Origin: Prinia subflava
Taxonomy: Eukaryota; Chordata; Aves; Passeriformes; Cisticolidae
Assembly (NCBI RefSeq): GCF_021018805.1
Contig: NC_086259.1
Coordinates: 16,077,501-16,141,500 of the forward strand
Length of the DNA stretch: 64,000 bases
Direction of reading: 5' to 3'
Shown: positions 12,301-25,200 of the stretch, one piece after another
How the letters are laid out: every line of letters begins with the position of its first letter
How positions within the stretch are numbered: the first letter of the stretch is position 1
The notes under the pieces: generated by a model
Told to the model about the DNA's origin: nothing
The model's input: only the letters and a program-made list of their open reading frames with translations
The model's database searches: none
Translations under genes and position numbers: made by a program

Positions 12301-15300
12301 TTATCAGTGCCTGACCCTTGGAAATCTACTACTTTATTTAGAGAGGCTTGCCATTATTTATCTTTCCTTTTAAATTCCAGTAAATCACCTTTCTGATCAT
12401 TCAGTTCAAACTTTTTCTTTTTTAAATAAGTAGTTTCTTCAGAACATCCTCAACTATTTATTGACAGCATGACTGAGAATGTGTCACCTCCTATTGACTC
12501 AGTAAATATTTGGTCATTCTTTCCAGTTCACATGCAGAAGACCCTCAGTGCTACAAAATACATTCACTTTCCCCTTTTGGGATGCTGCTGGTGGAGGGAG
12601 GAGTGATACAGGATTCCACATCCCAAAGCTGCACATTATTGTCTGCTCTGTTTGGTGACTCAACCTTTCTGTTCCCTGCCTGCACTCCTGAATCTCACCT
12701 ATAGCTCCAGCCTGTACCTGGCTTTTAATGATCTCACTTCTGAAAGGTGAATTTAAAACCCAGCAGTTCTCTCCTGCTATACCATCTGGTCCCAGTCGAT
12801 TTTATGCTCTTTAAAAGCGCAGCTTTTTGACTCAGTAATTCTAAGTATTTTTAGTTTGCAGTTGTTGCGGTTCTACAGCTGGGATCACAATGTTTTGAAG
12901 TAAATCAGATGAGAATTAGACCGTGCAGAAAGTAGCAGCAGATATTCAATGCACCTATATTAGGTTAATGTATTCTTTTTATGGATTTATTTTTCTTAGT
13001 TCAAGACATGCAGAAAAGAATGGGGAAAATAATAAAATCCTTCAAACAAGTGATTTACTCTAAATCAGGGATGTGTTTACCTGCCCTACTTAGATGGGAA
13101 GAAAACAAGTTAGCTGAATGTTGCTAGATATGAATATTTTTGTCCTTTATTTCCATAAAGATTAGCTGCATATGGCCCCTTGAGTAAACAATGTGTATTG
13201 GCTCATAAGCTCTATCGGGAAAAAAGCAGCATTAAAGATGGATCTCTGCTCTCAGCTCCACTGCAATCACACAACAACCAAGAGACTAAAAGAAACAAAA
13301 ATGTTTATTGATTACTTCCCCCATAACTTTGGACAAAGAATATTGAAGACCAGCTGGGTGTACTAATGACTTAACTTCTTTCATTTAGTGATGAGGATAG
13401 AAGCAAAAAGCAACAGGGAAGCGATTTCTGTAGAGAGAATTTGGATTAGGAAGAGCTACATAACCTTCATTTCTTTCAAATTAGGAATGTTTCCAAGCAG
13501 AATGCACAGGTATCCTTCAAAATAAGGGCTGAAAACCAATTCCATTGACTCTCTGCAGTGCAATAACACAAGGCAATGTTGTGTCTCCACAGCTAACAGA
13601 GTGTCTATTTAGAGTGCTGTTACCACAGATGCCTCCAGCCCTTCCAGCACAAGGATTTACATTCCACCACCTCTCACAGCTCTTCTCCCCCTTGCTGGCT
13701 CATAGAAGTGACTTCATCCTATCTCTGAACAATTTTCACACCTATGGATGGCAGTGGGACTGATGGCAGAGCAGCTGTCATAGTTCTAAAGAGCATTTTA
13801 AAGTTCCCATCCTCCCAACAAGTCACTGCCCTATAACCATCTATTCTTTCTTTGACATCTTGGTTTCAGCTTAGAAGAGAAACTTCCTGTACAACTGCAT
13901 TCTGCTTGAGTTCACAGAACCTGAACATTTATCAGTTACCACAGTGTTTAAGGCATTATTCATGTCAACAGCATTTACTTGCTTTTCATCCTTTCCCCAG
14001 AGGAACAGTAAAACAGATTTATCTTTACTTTCTGATCTTTATTCTTCATTGTCACTTTATACAGAAAGGTTTCTGCTTTGTTTCCTCTACTTCCACATAG
14101 GGGTTTCTTTCCTTGAAATCTGACTTTCTCAGGTGCTGTTTTGTCCTCTGTCAATCACCACGCTGCTCTGGTTGGCTTTGCCACTATCCATCTTATTCTG
14201 GTTCATAACCAAAGCCTCTCTGTGCTTTCAAATTTAAAGCTGGTCTTTAGCAGAATTATTCATGGGTATGGTGATCCCAAAGCACCAGCACATGCCTGAA
14301 AACCAGGCCTGTTCCAACCCTGGCTGACCACCAGTGGCTTCCCTAATGAAGGCTTTTTGTGAATTTGGTTCTGTTTTCCTCACCCTCAACTCCATGGTTA
14401 GATAGGGCTGCAGACAAGGCTGCCTCAGCACATTAAGTTAGTCTGGCAAATCTGAGAAACAAAAGAGCTTGTTTGGTCATTTAGACCCTGTCACAGATGG
14501 AAATCTGGGAAGAGAAGGCATTAGGGACCCCTGGCCTATGGCTAATTCCATCTTCAAGAAAAAAGCCATTTTAAATGACAACTTATTTGTATAAATGTAT
14601 TTGATCAATAAATAGTGGAGTATTTACCAAGCTTTCCTAATAGCTGCAGCAGCTTTTATATATGTGCCCTGCCTTCTTGCCAAACAGTTTCATCCTCCAT
14701 GTAATGGAAAAACAGAGTTCACAGAATTTTACTGTAAACCAGAGCTATGCTACCCCTCTAACCCCATTAGAAGGTAAGGAGAATTACTTTTACTAACAAT
14801 GAGTTAAATTAATGTGGATAGTTGAGTACTGTAAGCAGAGATGTTATTATGGGAACGGGGGATTGACATATGAACAAGTATAAACCTAACACTTAAAAGA
14901 ACAAGAGTAAAAATGGGCTTTCTATTATCCATAGGCATTCCTGATGGCTCTTAAAAATAAATAAGCTAAAAAGTATCATCTGTCTTTTTATTTTATTAAG
15001 AATTGGTCATCACTGTCCCATCTGCTCCACCACTTAATTCCAGAACATCTGAATGTAATATTAAATTAACCTAGCGTGGGATACTTATTCCTGTTTCTGT
15101 TTAAACAGCAGTATGTTTCAGTTTTGGCTTGATCCAATGTAAGTTTTATGGGAACGAGTATATTACTGAACAGAGTTTTTAAGTTTCCTATAACTATTCT
15201 ATAAACTGATTGAGTGAATACTCTCTACAGCAAGTGACTCTCCTGATATTAGGAGCCCCATGGCAAAGTCGAATAAATGTCTGGTTACAGCAGCACAGCA

Positions 15301-15823
15301 CAAAGCCCTCTGCCCTCCCACGTGGGTCATGGAGCCAAAACTGACCTTTTGCCTCGTGCACAATTATTTTCTGAGCAACAACTGGCAGAGTCTGCTCATG
15401 GTGTGCAGAGGCCAGAACCCCACTGCTGCAAACCCACGGTAGCTGTGAGTCAACAACTGTCACCACGTCGATGAGGGGTTACCATGTGGCTGAGGAGTAA
15501 ACAAAACAAACTGAACAGAGATTTCAGCATCTGAAGTTCATCTGAAAACTGCTCGAGTTCAGCAGCTCAGCTGAAGTTGGAGTGAGCAGTTGTTTTGTTG
15601 TTATTACAGCAGGAAACAAAGGAATGAAACTTCAGGCACCAACATTTTGGTCTTTGCTTTCAGAAGAACAAGTTTGTCATGATTCAACAGCCATTATCAA
15701 TTAAAATTACCAGAAGTCACTAGTCCAGCTAAAACATTCTTCAGGTCAGAGGAATGGGTCATTTTCAGTTAGAGATCACTTGAATTTATTTTCCTCTGGA
15801 TTCATCTCAAATATCCAAACACC
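9316..15823. other. Gene-free non-coding segment with a short TA/CA tract
   Basis: About 6.5 kb without a recognisable gene. It holds a short TA/CA microsatellite at 10,799-10,827 (alternating purine-pyrimidine) and moderately GC-rich patches at about 11,440-11,980 and 12,140-12,250. The open frame at 10,683-11,096 (137 codons) is the longest here. It crosses the microsatellite, shows no domain and is probably chance. Very AT-rich stretches lie at about 12,950-13,200 and 14,560-14,650. Confidence 0.6.
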
Positions 15824-15842
15824 TTTTTTTTTTTTTTTTTTT
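15824..15842. repeat. Poly-T tract (19 T)
   Basis: An uninterrupted run of 19 T. Read on the minus strand it could be the tail of a retroposed sequence, but I see no matching target-site duplication or recognisable element next to it. I treat it as a simple homopolymer. Confidence 0.9.
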
Positions 15843-18800
15843 AACTTTGTAGCAATATAGCAAATATATTTTGACTCAAATGACTGTTTCAGTACAAACA
15901 GAAACTTAAGGGAAAACTTTGAGCAAGGTTTAGTCCCCAGATATCACTATGCTAATCCAAACAGAAGATTTGCTGGGAAGGATTCTATCCTGTTTGTGTC
16001 ACATTTTCCTCAGGGATGTGCATCTTCCCATTCTTATTTCCTTCCCTAGGAGCTGACTGGCCTTAATCTGAGGCAGGAGGCAAACCTTGCATGTGATTTC
16101 CCCCCTACCCAGTCTCCTTTCAAGCCTGGTTGAAAAAACCAGACCATGTATGCATTTATATCAGATCAGATATAATTAACAAGAAAAATTATTTGTGTTT
16201 ACAGGAGAGGATTTGCCAAATAAATATGAGAGAGTTGCTCTTTGACATCCAAGTACAAAGACATTGAAAAAAGCTTACAATGCCTCAAAGAAGTTTGAGT
16301 TCCTTTACCCATCACAGGATGACATACAATGTCAGACAAATTTAAAAGCCCTAGGATGTAACTGGTGTTACTTTACACATACAGCTTATTGCAAAAGAGT
16401 GAAATGCAGTTACCACCTCCTTTCCCTTCACTCAAATATTCATCTTAACTAGTGTTAAGATAAAGGAAAAGCAGAAAGAGCATTTCAAGAAATGTTAACA
16501 CTTATGGTCTTGGAATCACAACAGAGTGAGGCCATACATTTATGGTGAGTTGCCAGGAATTGCAAAACTGCACTGAGCAGCAAATGGCTTTGCAGAATCC
16601 AAAAGAGCAGTGAAACCATTTCCCTGTGCTTGCGAGACTCTGCTCTCAGTGCCACACACACACACGAGCTCTCCTGCCCTTCACATGCCCTTCACAACAA
16701 AACAAATGGGGAGTGACCAGAGGGTGCTGGGCTGTGCCAGGACAGCGCTGACCACGACACTTCACAACAGACAGCCGAGAAAGAGGAGGGAAATGGAACA
16801 TCATGTGCAACTAAACAAAGCCTGGGTGGTTATACTGGACAAACTCTGTAAAAACCAGATAAGCAGGACCAGCATAAGGGACACGGACAACTTTGGAGGG
16901 AAAAGGGACAGCCCAGTGTGGGCAGTGAGGTGTCTGCAGAGGGATTAGTCCCTGGCTGGCTCTGAAGCCTCAGGTTGGACTACCTGACCCTTGGTGGCTT
17001 CACTTCGCAGATTTATCTTTTCAATTTGCTCTTTGTAAAGCATTTTTGAAAACATATGGTAAATGGAGACGTTCTTGAACATATTCCATATAATAAATGT
17101 TTTATGTTGCATAATAAATAACCAAATTCAATTAAGCTCAGCACAAGAGCCATATTTTGTGAGCATTGTTGGGAATTTTAACATCCAACACACTTTTTAG
17201 AGTAAAACATTTTGTTAGCAGCTTAATAACAGAATGTGATGTTAGATAGCCTGGAGTCTTCTTCCAGACACAAGAAAGAATCTGGATCTAATTATTGTAA
17301 TAATCCTGAGAATGGGATTTGACCTCTCATTGGTGCAATCCAGGAATGACTCCTTTGAATCTTTCTCTTTACAGCTGTGGAAATTAGACACTAGACCACA
17401 ATTGGTTTGTATTAGATTTTGGGATGGTGTAACATAGGTGGTTAAATCCTAGATTCAATGCTCCAGTTGTGATTTTTTATTAAACTCATTCAGAGTACTA
17501 ATATCTTGGAATAAAGTTGGGGGATCATGGAACTGAACTAGCTTCTCAGAAGGAAACAAAACTACAAAGGTTCAAGTGAAAAAGGATCCTTGAAATTGAG
17601 TAGAAAAAACTTTTCTTCTCAAGTTGGGCAGGCTTTTATGTGTAGCATACCCTTATTCATTTCCAAGGTTTGAAATTCTGATAGTTTCAAACTGATGGGG
17701 TATTAGTGGGGTTTGGGGGTGGTTCTGTTGTTGACAGGTTTTTGTTACTGGAAGCAAAAGTTGGGTGGCAAGACAAAGGAAATTAACCCTTCTGTTTGGA
17801 GCAAAATTTCAATAAGTATCCTACTAATTTGATCCAAGAAAAGACAAGCAACAGTTTATTATAAGAACTGTAATAACGACTGGAATTTTAAAAGAAAGAT
17901 TGGGAACATTTTCAGGTCATTTCACTGTCCTGGTGGACTGAGATTTAAATTACTGGGAATGTGGAGTCATTGAAAACATGAGTAGATCAAGCTCCTTCTC
18001 ACTGATTTAAGGAACTCTCATATGATAAACAGCCACTAACAAAAACCACCCCAACAAGGAGAGAGTAACCACCCAAGGCCACAGGGATCACTGAATATTA
18101 AGTTAGGATGACTAAAGCCTAAAAACCATGGGAACACAACTTTTTGAAGTCATCCAAGCCTGAGTGAAAGACTGCAGTGATAAAGACTCCATCACATGCC
18201 TATCCTGTTCCAGAATAAGTCTGTTTGAACAGAAGGACTTTCTAACATAATTCACTTTCCTGCTTTCCCCATTGGAAGCAACATCTGGAGTCAGGAACAG
18301 CACAGGGATGAACCTTCCCTATAAAAACAGGCATTAAAAAGACCATCCTGGGAGATGGCACACTTATTTCCTATCCTGAATCTCCTGTGACAACTAGTTA
18401 TTATATTTTCTATACCAGCTGTGGTATTTCAGTTGTTGGTGCTGTGGTAACCATTGCTGGATGACAACATTTTAGTGGCAGATACTTAAGTTGTACAAAA
18501 TAGTCTGCTTGCCAAACAGGCAGCGATTTGGTTTGCAGTCTCCCTGACATATGCCCAATCTAATCATTAACTAGAAACATTTTTCTAATTCTTCAGCTTT
18601 TAAATAAAACAGTCCAAGAAACTTAAAAGGGGAAAAATAGGTTCAAACTTCCTGGATCCTTTGAAGTTTCCGTCTGAGACAGTGGAGTTTCCCCAGGTTT
18701 CCTGAGGCAGACTGTGGTCCTGTAAGATGCATCTCTTGTGGTTCACCCAAGATGCTATTTGGGACAATTTGGAATTCTGCAAATGTTATACTGTTCAAAT

Positions 18801-19148
18801 AACTTGATGGTTTGGTTTCTTATGATGCATGCAGGAGGAGTCTGGAGACTGCAGCAATCACTTGTGGCCAGGTTTTGGATCATAGCAGAGATTTCAGTCC
18901 TGGAAACTTGTCCAAGATATTCTACAGGCAGGGACTGAGAATGAAACTCATATTTCCACTCAGATACTCTCACTGCTACTGCCATTTCATGCTTTCATTC
19001 TACTACCACCACACTTATCTGGCTTGTTATATTTTATATCTGCATCATGAGATTCCCAGGCCTGGAACAACTTTCTTTGAGGTCTTTCTGTACAGCACAT
19101 GCATGGGGAGACATAAATATTTGGCCAGCATTACTAGGTAGGTAGTAC
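15843..19148. other. Gene-free non-coding segment
   Basis: Unique sequence with no recognisable exon. A short CA tract lies at about 16,653-16,665. The stretch 16,900-17,000 has a phrase resembling the 3' part of bird CR1 elements (GGTTGGACTACCTGACC near 16,974), but it lacks the terminal CR1 octamer repeats and the match is too short to call. 17,020-17,240 is AT-rich and free of simple repeats, and could be a conserved element. Confidence 0.55.
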
Positions 19149-19169
19149 AAAAAAAAAAAAAAAAAAAAA
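19149..19169. repeat. Poly-A tract (21 A)
   Basis: An uninterrupted run of 21 A. I found no flanking direct repeats that would show retroposition and no recognisable gene or repeat body upstream. Confidence 0.9.
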
Positions 19170-20560
19170 GGATGAAAAGGAGCCTTTAAAATATTTTGCA
19201 CATTAGATTTGCAGCCCAGGTTCTCAAAGGAAGAAAAATTATACTATAGGAAACAACAAAAAAAAAATTCTTGTCTGTACCTCAAGACTTCAAGGATTTT
19301 CCTACTTCAAATCAGGACGGTTCCAGCCCCTCCAGGCAGGAGTTTCTCAGACTTTTCTTCAGTATCAAATTCCTTTCCCAGCCATAAGACCACCAGATCT
19401 TTAGTATAGAATAGGCTTCAGACCAAAAAACCCTCCAAGAAAAATTAATCTGTTCTTAGAACCAGTGAAATGGGATTTTAACCAATTTAAACTGAGCACA
19501 GCATCCTCACCAACATAGCAGGCTTCATTCCAGTGCTCATCACTCCAGATTGTTTTGATGTGTTTAATTTGCTTTAGGAATAAAACCACTTACTGGTGCA
19601 GATAGAAGGTATAGTGTGCTCTAGGGTTCACTCTGTTTATATAGGCTACTCTGAAAAATAAAACATTAAAGGGCCTGGGCACCTTGTAGCACTCCCATTT
19701 GATTCAGAGAAATAAAGAGGAGCTTTAAACAAGGAAAATACTGGGTTACATTATGTTTCATGTTGCCATTTATCTTGTATATTTTGTAAAAACCTGTAAT
19801 AACAGGAAAAAAGCAGGAAGAGAAAAACATTACCAGCGTTTATGACAACCTGCACCTTGAGTATTAACAGACCTGCTGAGATTTTTAGCCTTATTCTCCC
19901 ATGTAAATATAGTCAGAAGCAAATAACAGACAACTGATGTTGCATTACAACAAAATCACACATCAGCTATATTATAATATTTTAAAATAATGTTACAGCC
20001 TCTCAACTATCATAGGTTATCAGCATTGCACTAGATTAGTTTTCTGAATCTTTTTTCATCTTTAAAAATCTGGACAGAAGATTAGTTTAGGTCATACCAT
20101 CAACACAATGAGTTTGGTGATTTCTCAGGCTAAATTAAGGACATATATCTTTACCACAGGAGCCCAATTTTACCTTTGTTACAGAAGCTGAGTGCTTTGC
20201 ACTTACACATGTATTTAAATTTAGCTTTGGTTGCATTTTTACAGCACTAGCTTGTGTGGTAGTGATAACATGGTTTAAGTTATGAGTTATGCATGTACAT
20301 GGGGGTTTGTGTGCATGATAAAAATTTACAAGCTAGATTGTAAAGCTATAGTTATCCCAGGCTAACACTCTGTAAGCTCACAGCTATTTTGGCATATGAA
20401 TGTTTTTGCTGGATATGCTGCATACAAAGTGACATGGTCAGTGGCAAATCTCTGATTACAATTTTGCATACCTAAAAATATTTTTCCAGCAGAACTCCCT
20501 GGTTGTTTTGCTGGCTGACAGCAATACAAGCAAGGCACAAATCTCAAAACAGAAACTTTG
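19170..20560. other. Gene-free AT-rich segment
   Basis: AT-rich unique sequence; I see no gene. Around 19,960-20,010 there is a TATTATAATATTTTAAAATAAT-like low-complexity stretch. Confidence 0.6.
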
Positions 20561-20604
20561 AAAAAAATAAAAGAAAAAAAATAAAAAGAAAAAAAAGGGG
20601 GGGG
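20561..20604. repeat. A-rich low-complexity tract ending in eight G
   Basis: An A-rich tract with scattered single T and G runs directly into an uninterrupted run of eight G (20,597-20,604). The purine-only strand is about 40 bases long and may have low sequencing reliability. The Lys/Phe-rich open frames crossing it on both strands are artefacts. Confidence 0.85.
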
Positions 20605-21694
20605 AAAGAGCTCAGTGGTAGACCAGTTTCCACACAGGGTGAAGGTGACTTTGAGTTTTACAAGGAAAAGGAGACTCACATAAGATTTAAGGACAGTTTG
20701 GTAGGGATCAGTTTCACAGAGGAAAGAATTCCTACATGAACATCCATTAATTAATTACAGTTGAAGACACAGCACAGGATGCACACTCATCAGAAACACA
20801 CCAGCACAAGAGCTGGAGTGGGACAAAATCCCTTTTCCAATTCTGGAACTGGAAGGACTGACAGCTAAGCTAAAATTTAAAAAAAAAAAAACCTCTAGTT
20901 GAGGTGCACACAAAAGCCATTGAAATTCAAACAACTACAGAGACTTCCCCTCACTGAGCTTGTACAATTACACACACTATATATATACATACCTGTAATT
21001 CTCATAGCTCTTTCAAAAACTCCCCCATTCAATGGTTTATGATAACATAAACTGTTCTGATTTGTTTTGCAAGTCTAAGCAACATACTGACAGGTTTCAA
21101 AGCCAAAGGCTGAAGCCCAGCCCCAGACATTATTTAAAACAAAGCCACAAAATCTCCAAGCCTCAAACTGGCATGTTTCACCATAGAGGTGATGATTTAA
21201 ACCCACTAAATTTCACACAGAGTAAATGAACTGCTGAAACTTGGTCTTTAACCAATGCTTGGAGCAGACATCAAATTGCAGGGTCTGAGATGAGAAAGGT
21301 TCATCCAGAGGACACTGCAACAGGTCTGAACCCAAATAGGTATAAACAACCAAAGTGAGCTGTACAGCTGCCTCATTATTATACTCAGATGGTCAGAAGC
21401 ATATTTTATGTCCTGATGATGCTGTGTACAAGAGGTGGGAAAACCAGGCCTCTGCTATGTAGAGATTTTAAAATATGAGCACATCTTTTAAAAAGTTCGA
21501 AGGGAAAAAAAATAAAGAAAAAAATCAAATTAAGATCCCGCTGATACTGAGTTTATGTTAATTTGTATGTTTTACTTGAGTCAGAATCAGCAAGATTTAT
21601 TTCTGTAGCAGTTGGAGCCTTTCAGACACTTTATCTCTCTCTTGCTGGGTGATATCACACGAGAGCCACGTGCAGTGAGCTCAGGCACCTGAAG
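20605..21694. other. Gene-free AT-rich segment before minisatellite A
   Basis: Unique AT-rich sequence, with a run of 13 A at 20,879-20,891 and a short CA/TA tract at about 20,970-20,990. No gene recognised. Composition turns sharply GC-rich at the minisatellite border near 21,695. Confidence 0.6.
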
Positions 21695-22252
21695 GACTGG
21701 AGAGGACAATCCTGCAGTGCCAGGGTGGGATTGCTCTGCTTTGGGAAAGAGTGAGGGGTTGGAGAGGACAATCCTGCAGTGCCAGGGTGGGATTGCTCTG
21801 CTTTGGGAATGAATGAAGGGCTGGAGAGGACACTCCTGCAGTGCCAGGGTGGGAGTGCTGTGCCCTGGGGATCAGTGAAAGACTGGAGAGGACATTCCTG
21901 CAGTGCCAGGGTGGGATTGCTGAGCTTTGGGAATGAGTGAGGGGTTGGAGAGGACACTCCTGTAGTGCCAGGGTGGGATTGCTGAGCTCTGGGAATCAAT
22001 GAAAGGCTGGAGAGGACATTCCTGCGGTGCCAGGGTGGGATTGCTCTGCTTTGGGAATGAATGAAGGGCTGGAGAGGACACTCCTGTAGTGCCAGGGTGG
22101 GATTGCTGTGCCCTGGGAATGAATGAGGGATTGGAGAGGACACTCCTGCAGTGCCAGGGTGGGATTGTTGTGCCCTGGGAATGAGTGAGGGGTTGGAGAG
22201 GACACTCCTGCAGTGCCAGGGTGGGAATGCTGTGCCCTGAGAATCAAATGTT
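21695..22252. repeat. Minisatellite A: nine 62-bp units
   Basis: Nine consecutive 62-bp units with no length change, starting at 21,695, 21,757, 21,819, 21,881, 21,943, 22,005, 22,067, 22,129 and 22,191. The invariant core includes GGAGAGGACA and AGTGCCAGGGTGGGA. Variation is concentrated in two blocks. One reads CTCTGCTTT in units 1, 2 and 6, TGTGCCCTG in units 3, 7, 8 and 9, and other forms in units 4 and 5. The other is the last 12 bases. The last unit loses similarity at its end. The minus strand has an uninterrupted 321-codon frame (21,655-22,620) across the array. Because 62 is not a multiple of three, successive units are read in different frames, giving a peptide repeat of 62 residues per three units. 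That is a property of a stop-poor repeat, not evidence for a gene. Confidence 0.97.
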
Positions 22253-25200
22253 GCATTTCTGGCAGAAACACTGGGAGCCAGGAGGCACAGGGATACCACT
22301 CTCCACCTTTTGCACTCATGTAAAGGAACCCAGCAAGCCTCCCAGGGAAAAGCAGGTTCTAACCACATGTCCTGGGGCTCCAAGCTGTGTCCTAAATGTT
22401 CCAGCAGCTCTGGTACCTCAGGAATCTCCTCTCCGTGGGGAATTCCCATCCCTTCACAACAGAGGCTGTGAAGGACCTGGGCACAACCACATCCAGCCCC
22501 TCTGCTGACAAAGCCAGTCCCTGAAGGGCTTCGCTTCACACCCCAGGAAAGCCACAAGGGGTAACAGCATTTACATACATGGAGGTAATATGAACTGAAA
22601 AGCAGATTAAACAACAGCATTTCTCGACTGAATTTGAGATTTCAAACAAGCATTAAAATATTTGTTTTCCTAATGATCCAGACATATAAACTGCACATTA
22701 GATAAGTCATAATAAGTCCATGATTTCAAATGTAGTTCTCGAAAAATGCAGTCAGTGCTGGCAGTTCATATCCACTAATGGCTAATTTTAAATAGATTTC
22801 TCCATTTTTTAAAAAATAGACCTTAAATTATGGGAGACCCTATGTTTTATAAAACAAAGTGGTTGTAGGATTTCACAATTTTTTGAAAATATGTTTTGTA
22901 GCAGTCACTAACAGATCTTCCTTTGCCATAGGAAAGGTTATCACAGCTTTGTGAAACAATCTTTGCTACCAACATAGATTTCCATATAACTGCATAAAAT
23001 GTGACTGTACCAAGGAATTCGTCTGCAAAGAGAACAATCAAGAGTCCCCTTCCTTGGAAAGGAGCTCTTTTAGAAGTTTTTTAGAAGTTTTACTGCTCAT
23101 TTTGATGACACATAACAAGGCCCACTCTCAGTACAATATACTCAGTTCCCAAAACCTAGTTTTCACTAAATCCAAGACCAAAACACACATACCCCTGACA
23201 CTAAATTGTGATTCATAGTCAGTGTTAGATTTCATTAGATTATCTGTAAATTTCATTATGATTCTACATTTATTTGAGGTCAACTTTTGCAAATTATGAT
23301 TAAGCCAGCAAAATCTAGTTCACTCTAATTGGTTTTACTACTACACATGGGTAATTTCTTCATATATATCTTTTAAGTTTTATTTCTCTTAATACCACTG
23401 CTTGCCTCTGAATTAAGCTTCTTCTGTCTTCTTGCTGTTGAGTCAACAGGAGTCTCGAGATTTTTTTTCCATTGAAAAACCACGACACATAAAAGCAGTT
23501 TAATCAGGTTCTAGTTATTTTTGGGAAATATTCAGAAAGAGTGATTAGAAGCTTAGTGTGGTTTGCCAGATTACCTAGGTATTTTTATGTTTAAATCATG
23601 TTGGTGCATTTTCCTACATTAACAGCCTAATACAAATTAATGAGGCACTCTAAATACCACTCAATGCAATACTCTTCTTTTGCTTAATTGCATATAATCT
23701 TAGTTTAGTTCAGTATAATACTAGCTGCAAACAATTAAATACAATGGTAAAGCAGTTCATCAAACTTAAGCAAGATCCATGCCAAGTATTCAGACCTCTT
23801 TTCCCCTGGGGTTAGAAGTTTAAGATCAGGATAATACTGAATCATATCCCTGCTTGTAGCCCCATTATCTTTTCCTTCCTTAGTTCTTAGACAAAAATTG
23901 ATGAAGAAGCCTAACCTCTAGATTTTTATCAGGCAGTAAGAACAGATCCATCACTTGGTATAAATCCACATTGTTTCCCTGAAGTCAATGCAGTTGTATT
24001 AATTTACTCGAGTCAAGGTCTGGGCCACTGCTTTTATCTATTCAAAGCTACAAGTACCAGATAACAATCACTCGGGGATTATTTTTTTGTTCCAAAACAG
24101 AATCAGCACATCAAATGCCTGTTTGATCTTGAACAGATTTTACATGTTTTATTGGCATAAAAATTTGATACTATTGAAAACACTGGTTGTATGTAAGCTT
24201 TCATTTTTTTCTACCTCTAATTCACCTGTGCTACAGAAGTGCATAGTATGTAGTTATAGATCTATAAATAATTAAAATCTAAGAGGGTTGTTGGAAAAAT
24301 TGTCTCAACTGATCATTAGCCATATTTCACCTGTCTAGACATATTTGCACAGCATTTATCCCCCTCTTTAAAAGAGGCCATGGATTAAACAAATCAAAGG
24401 TGCCAAGTGAGGATGGCGTAGGAGCTCCTTTCTCAAATCTGACACAAGTTCTAACAAGAGCCACCAACCTCAAATCATTTCAGGGCTTTCACCAGCTTCT
24501 CACAACTTCCTGTCTCATGCCATCTAGAACACATCTCATTTCCACTGGACACAGGCCCCCACCTTTCTCATCTACCAACAGCACTGATTTCCACAAACAG
24601 CTCTGGTGATTGGGATGAGGAGGTTTGAAGAAAGGAAGGCAGTGATTAGCAAAGAGACTGTCAAAACATGTCCACCACCCTTTGCTTTCCAAGGATCCTT
24701 CTCCACAGAAGCCATTTCAGACTTAATGATGTGAAAATAGTGCCTTTGACAGTGAGTGCAACCAAGACCAGCCTGAAAATGAACATACGAAGTACACAGA
24801 AAAAACTTTCCTCCCTAAATGAGAAGAACTCATTTTACTGGTTATTTAGGAAATTTAAAAATTTGCTTACAGGTTATCTACAGCAACAGCTCAGGGTCTT
24901 AATGATCTAGCAAAATAGTTCTTGATATCTTCCTCCAGTGCAGAACTCCTTCCCACCACAGCTCCAAAAGGAGCTTGCACATCAGCTTGCTTGGTTTACA
25001 CCCTCTCTGCAGTAGATAGCTCACTGCAGCTGAAGCCAGCACCACCCTCCCACATCCCCTCCCTGGCAGGTTTTGGTGGTAGCTGACACCTGTGGTGGCT
25101 GTGGAGCTCAAGGAGGGCATTAATCTCTCCTGTGCTGCTGATTTACCCTGGGACTGTAACATCTCACCACAGCCTCACACACGCACAGCTATCCCACTGA

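Noticed and set aside
16960..17000. A CR1 LINE 3' fragment
   Set aside because: Only a short phrase resembles CR1. The terminal octamer repeats and the rest of the 3' end are absent.
19149..19169. Poly-A tail of a processed pseudogene
   Set aside because: No target-site duplication and no recognisable coding body upstream.
21695..22252. CRISPR array
   Set aside because: Units are contiguous 62-bp near-copies without unique spacers, in vertebrate-type DNA.
21655..22620. 321-codon minus-strand open frame as a protein gene
   Set aside because: It lies almost wholly over a 62-bp tandem repeat that is open in more than one frame. No domain, signal or exon structure is visible.
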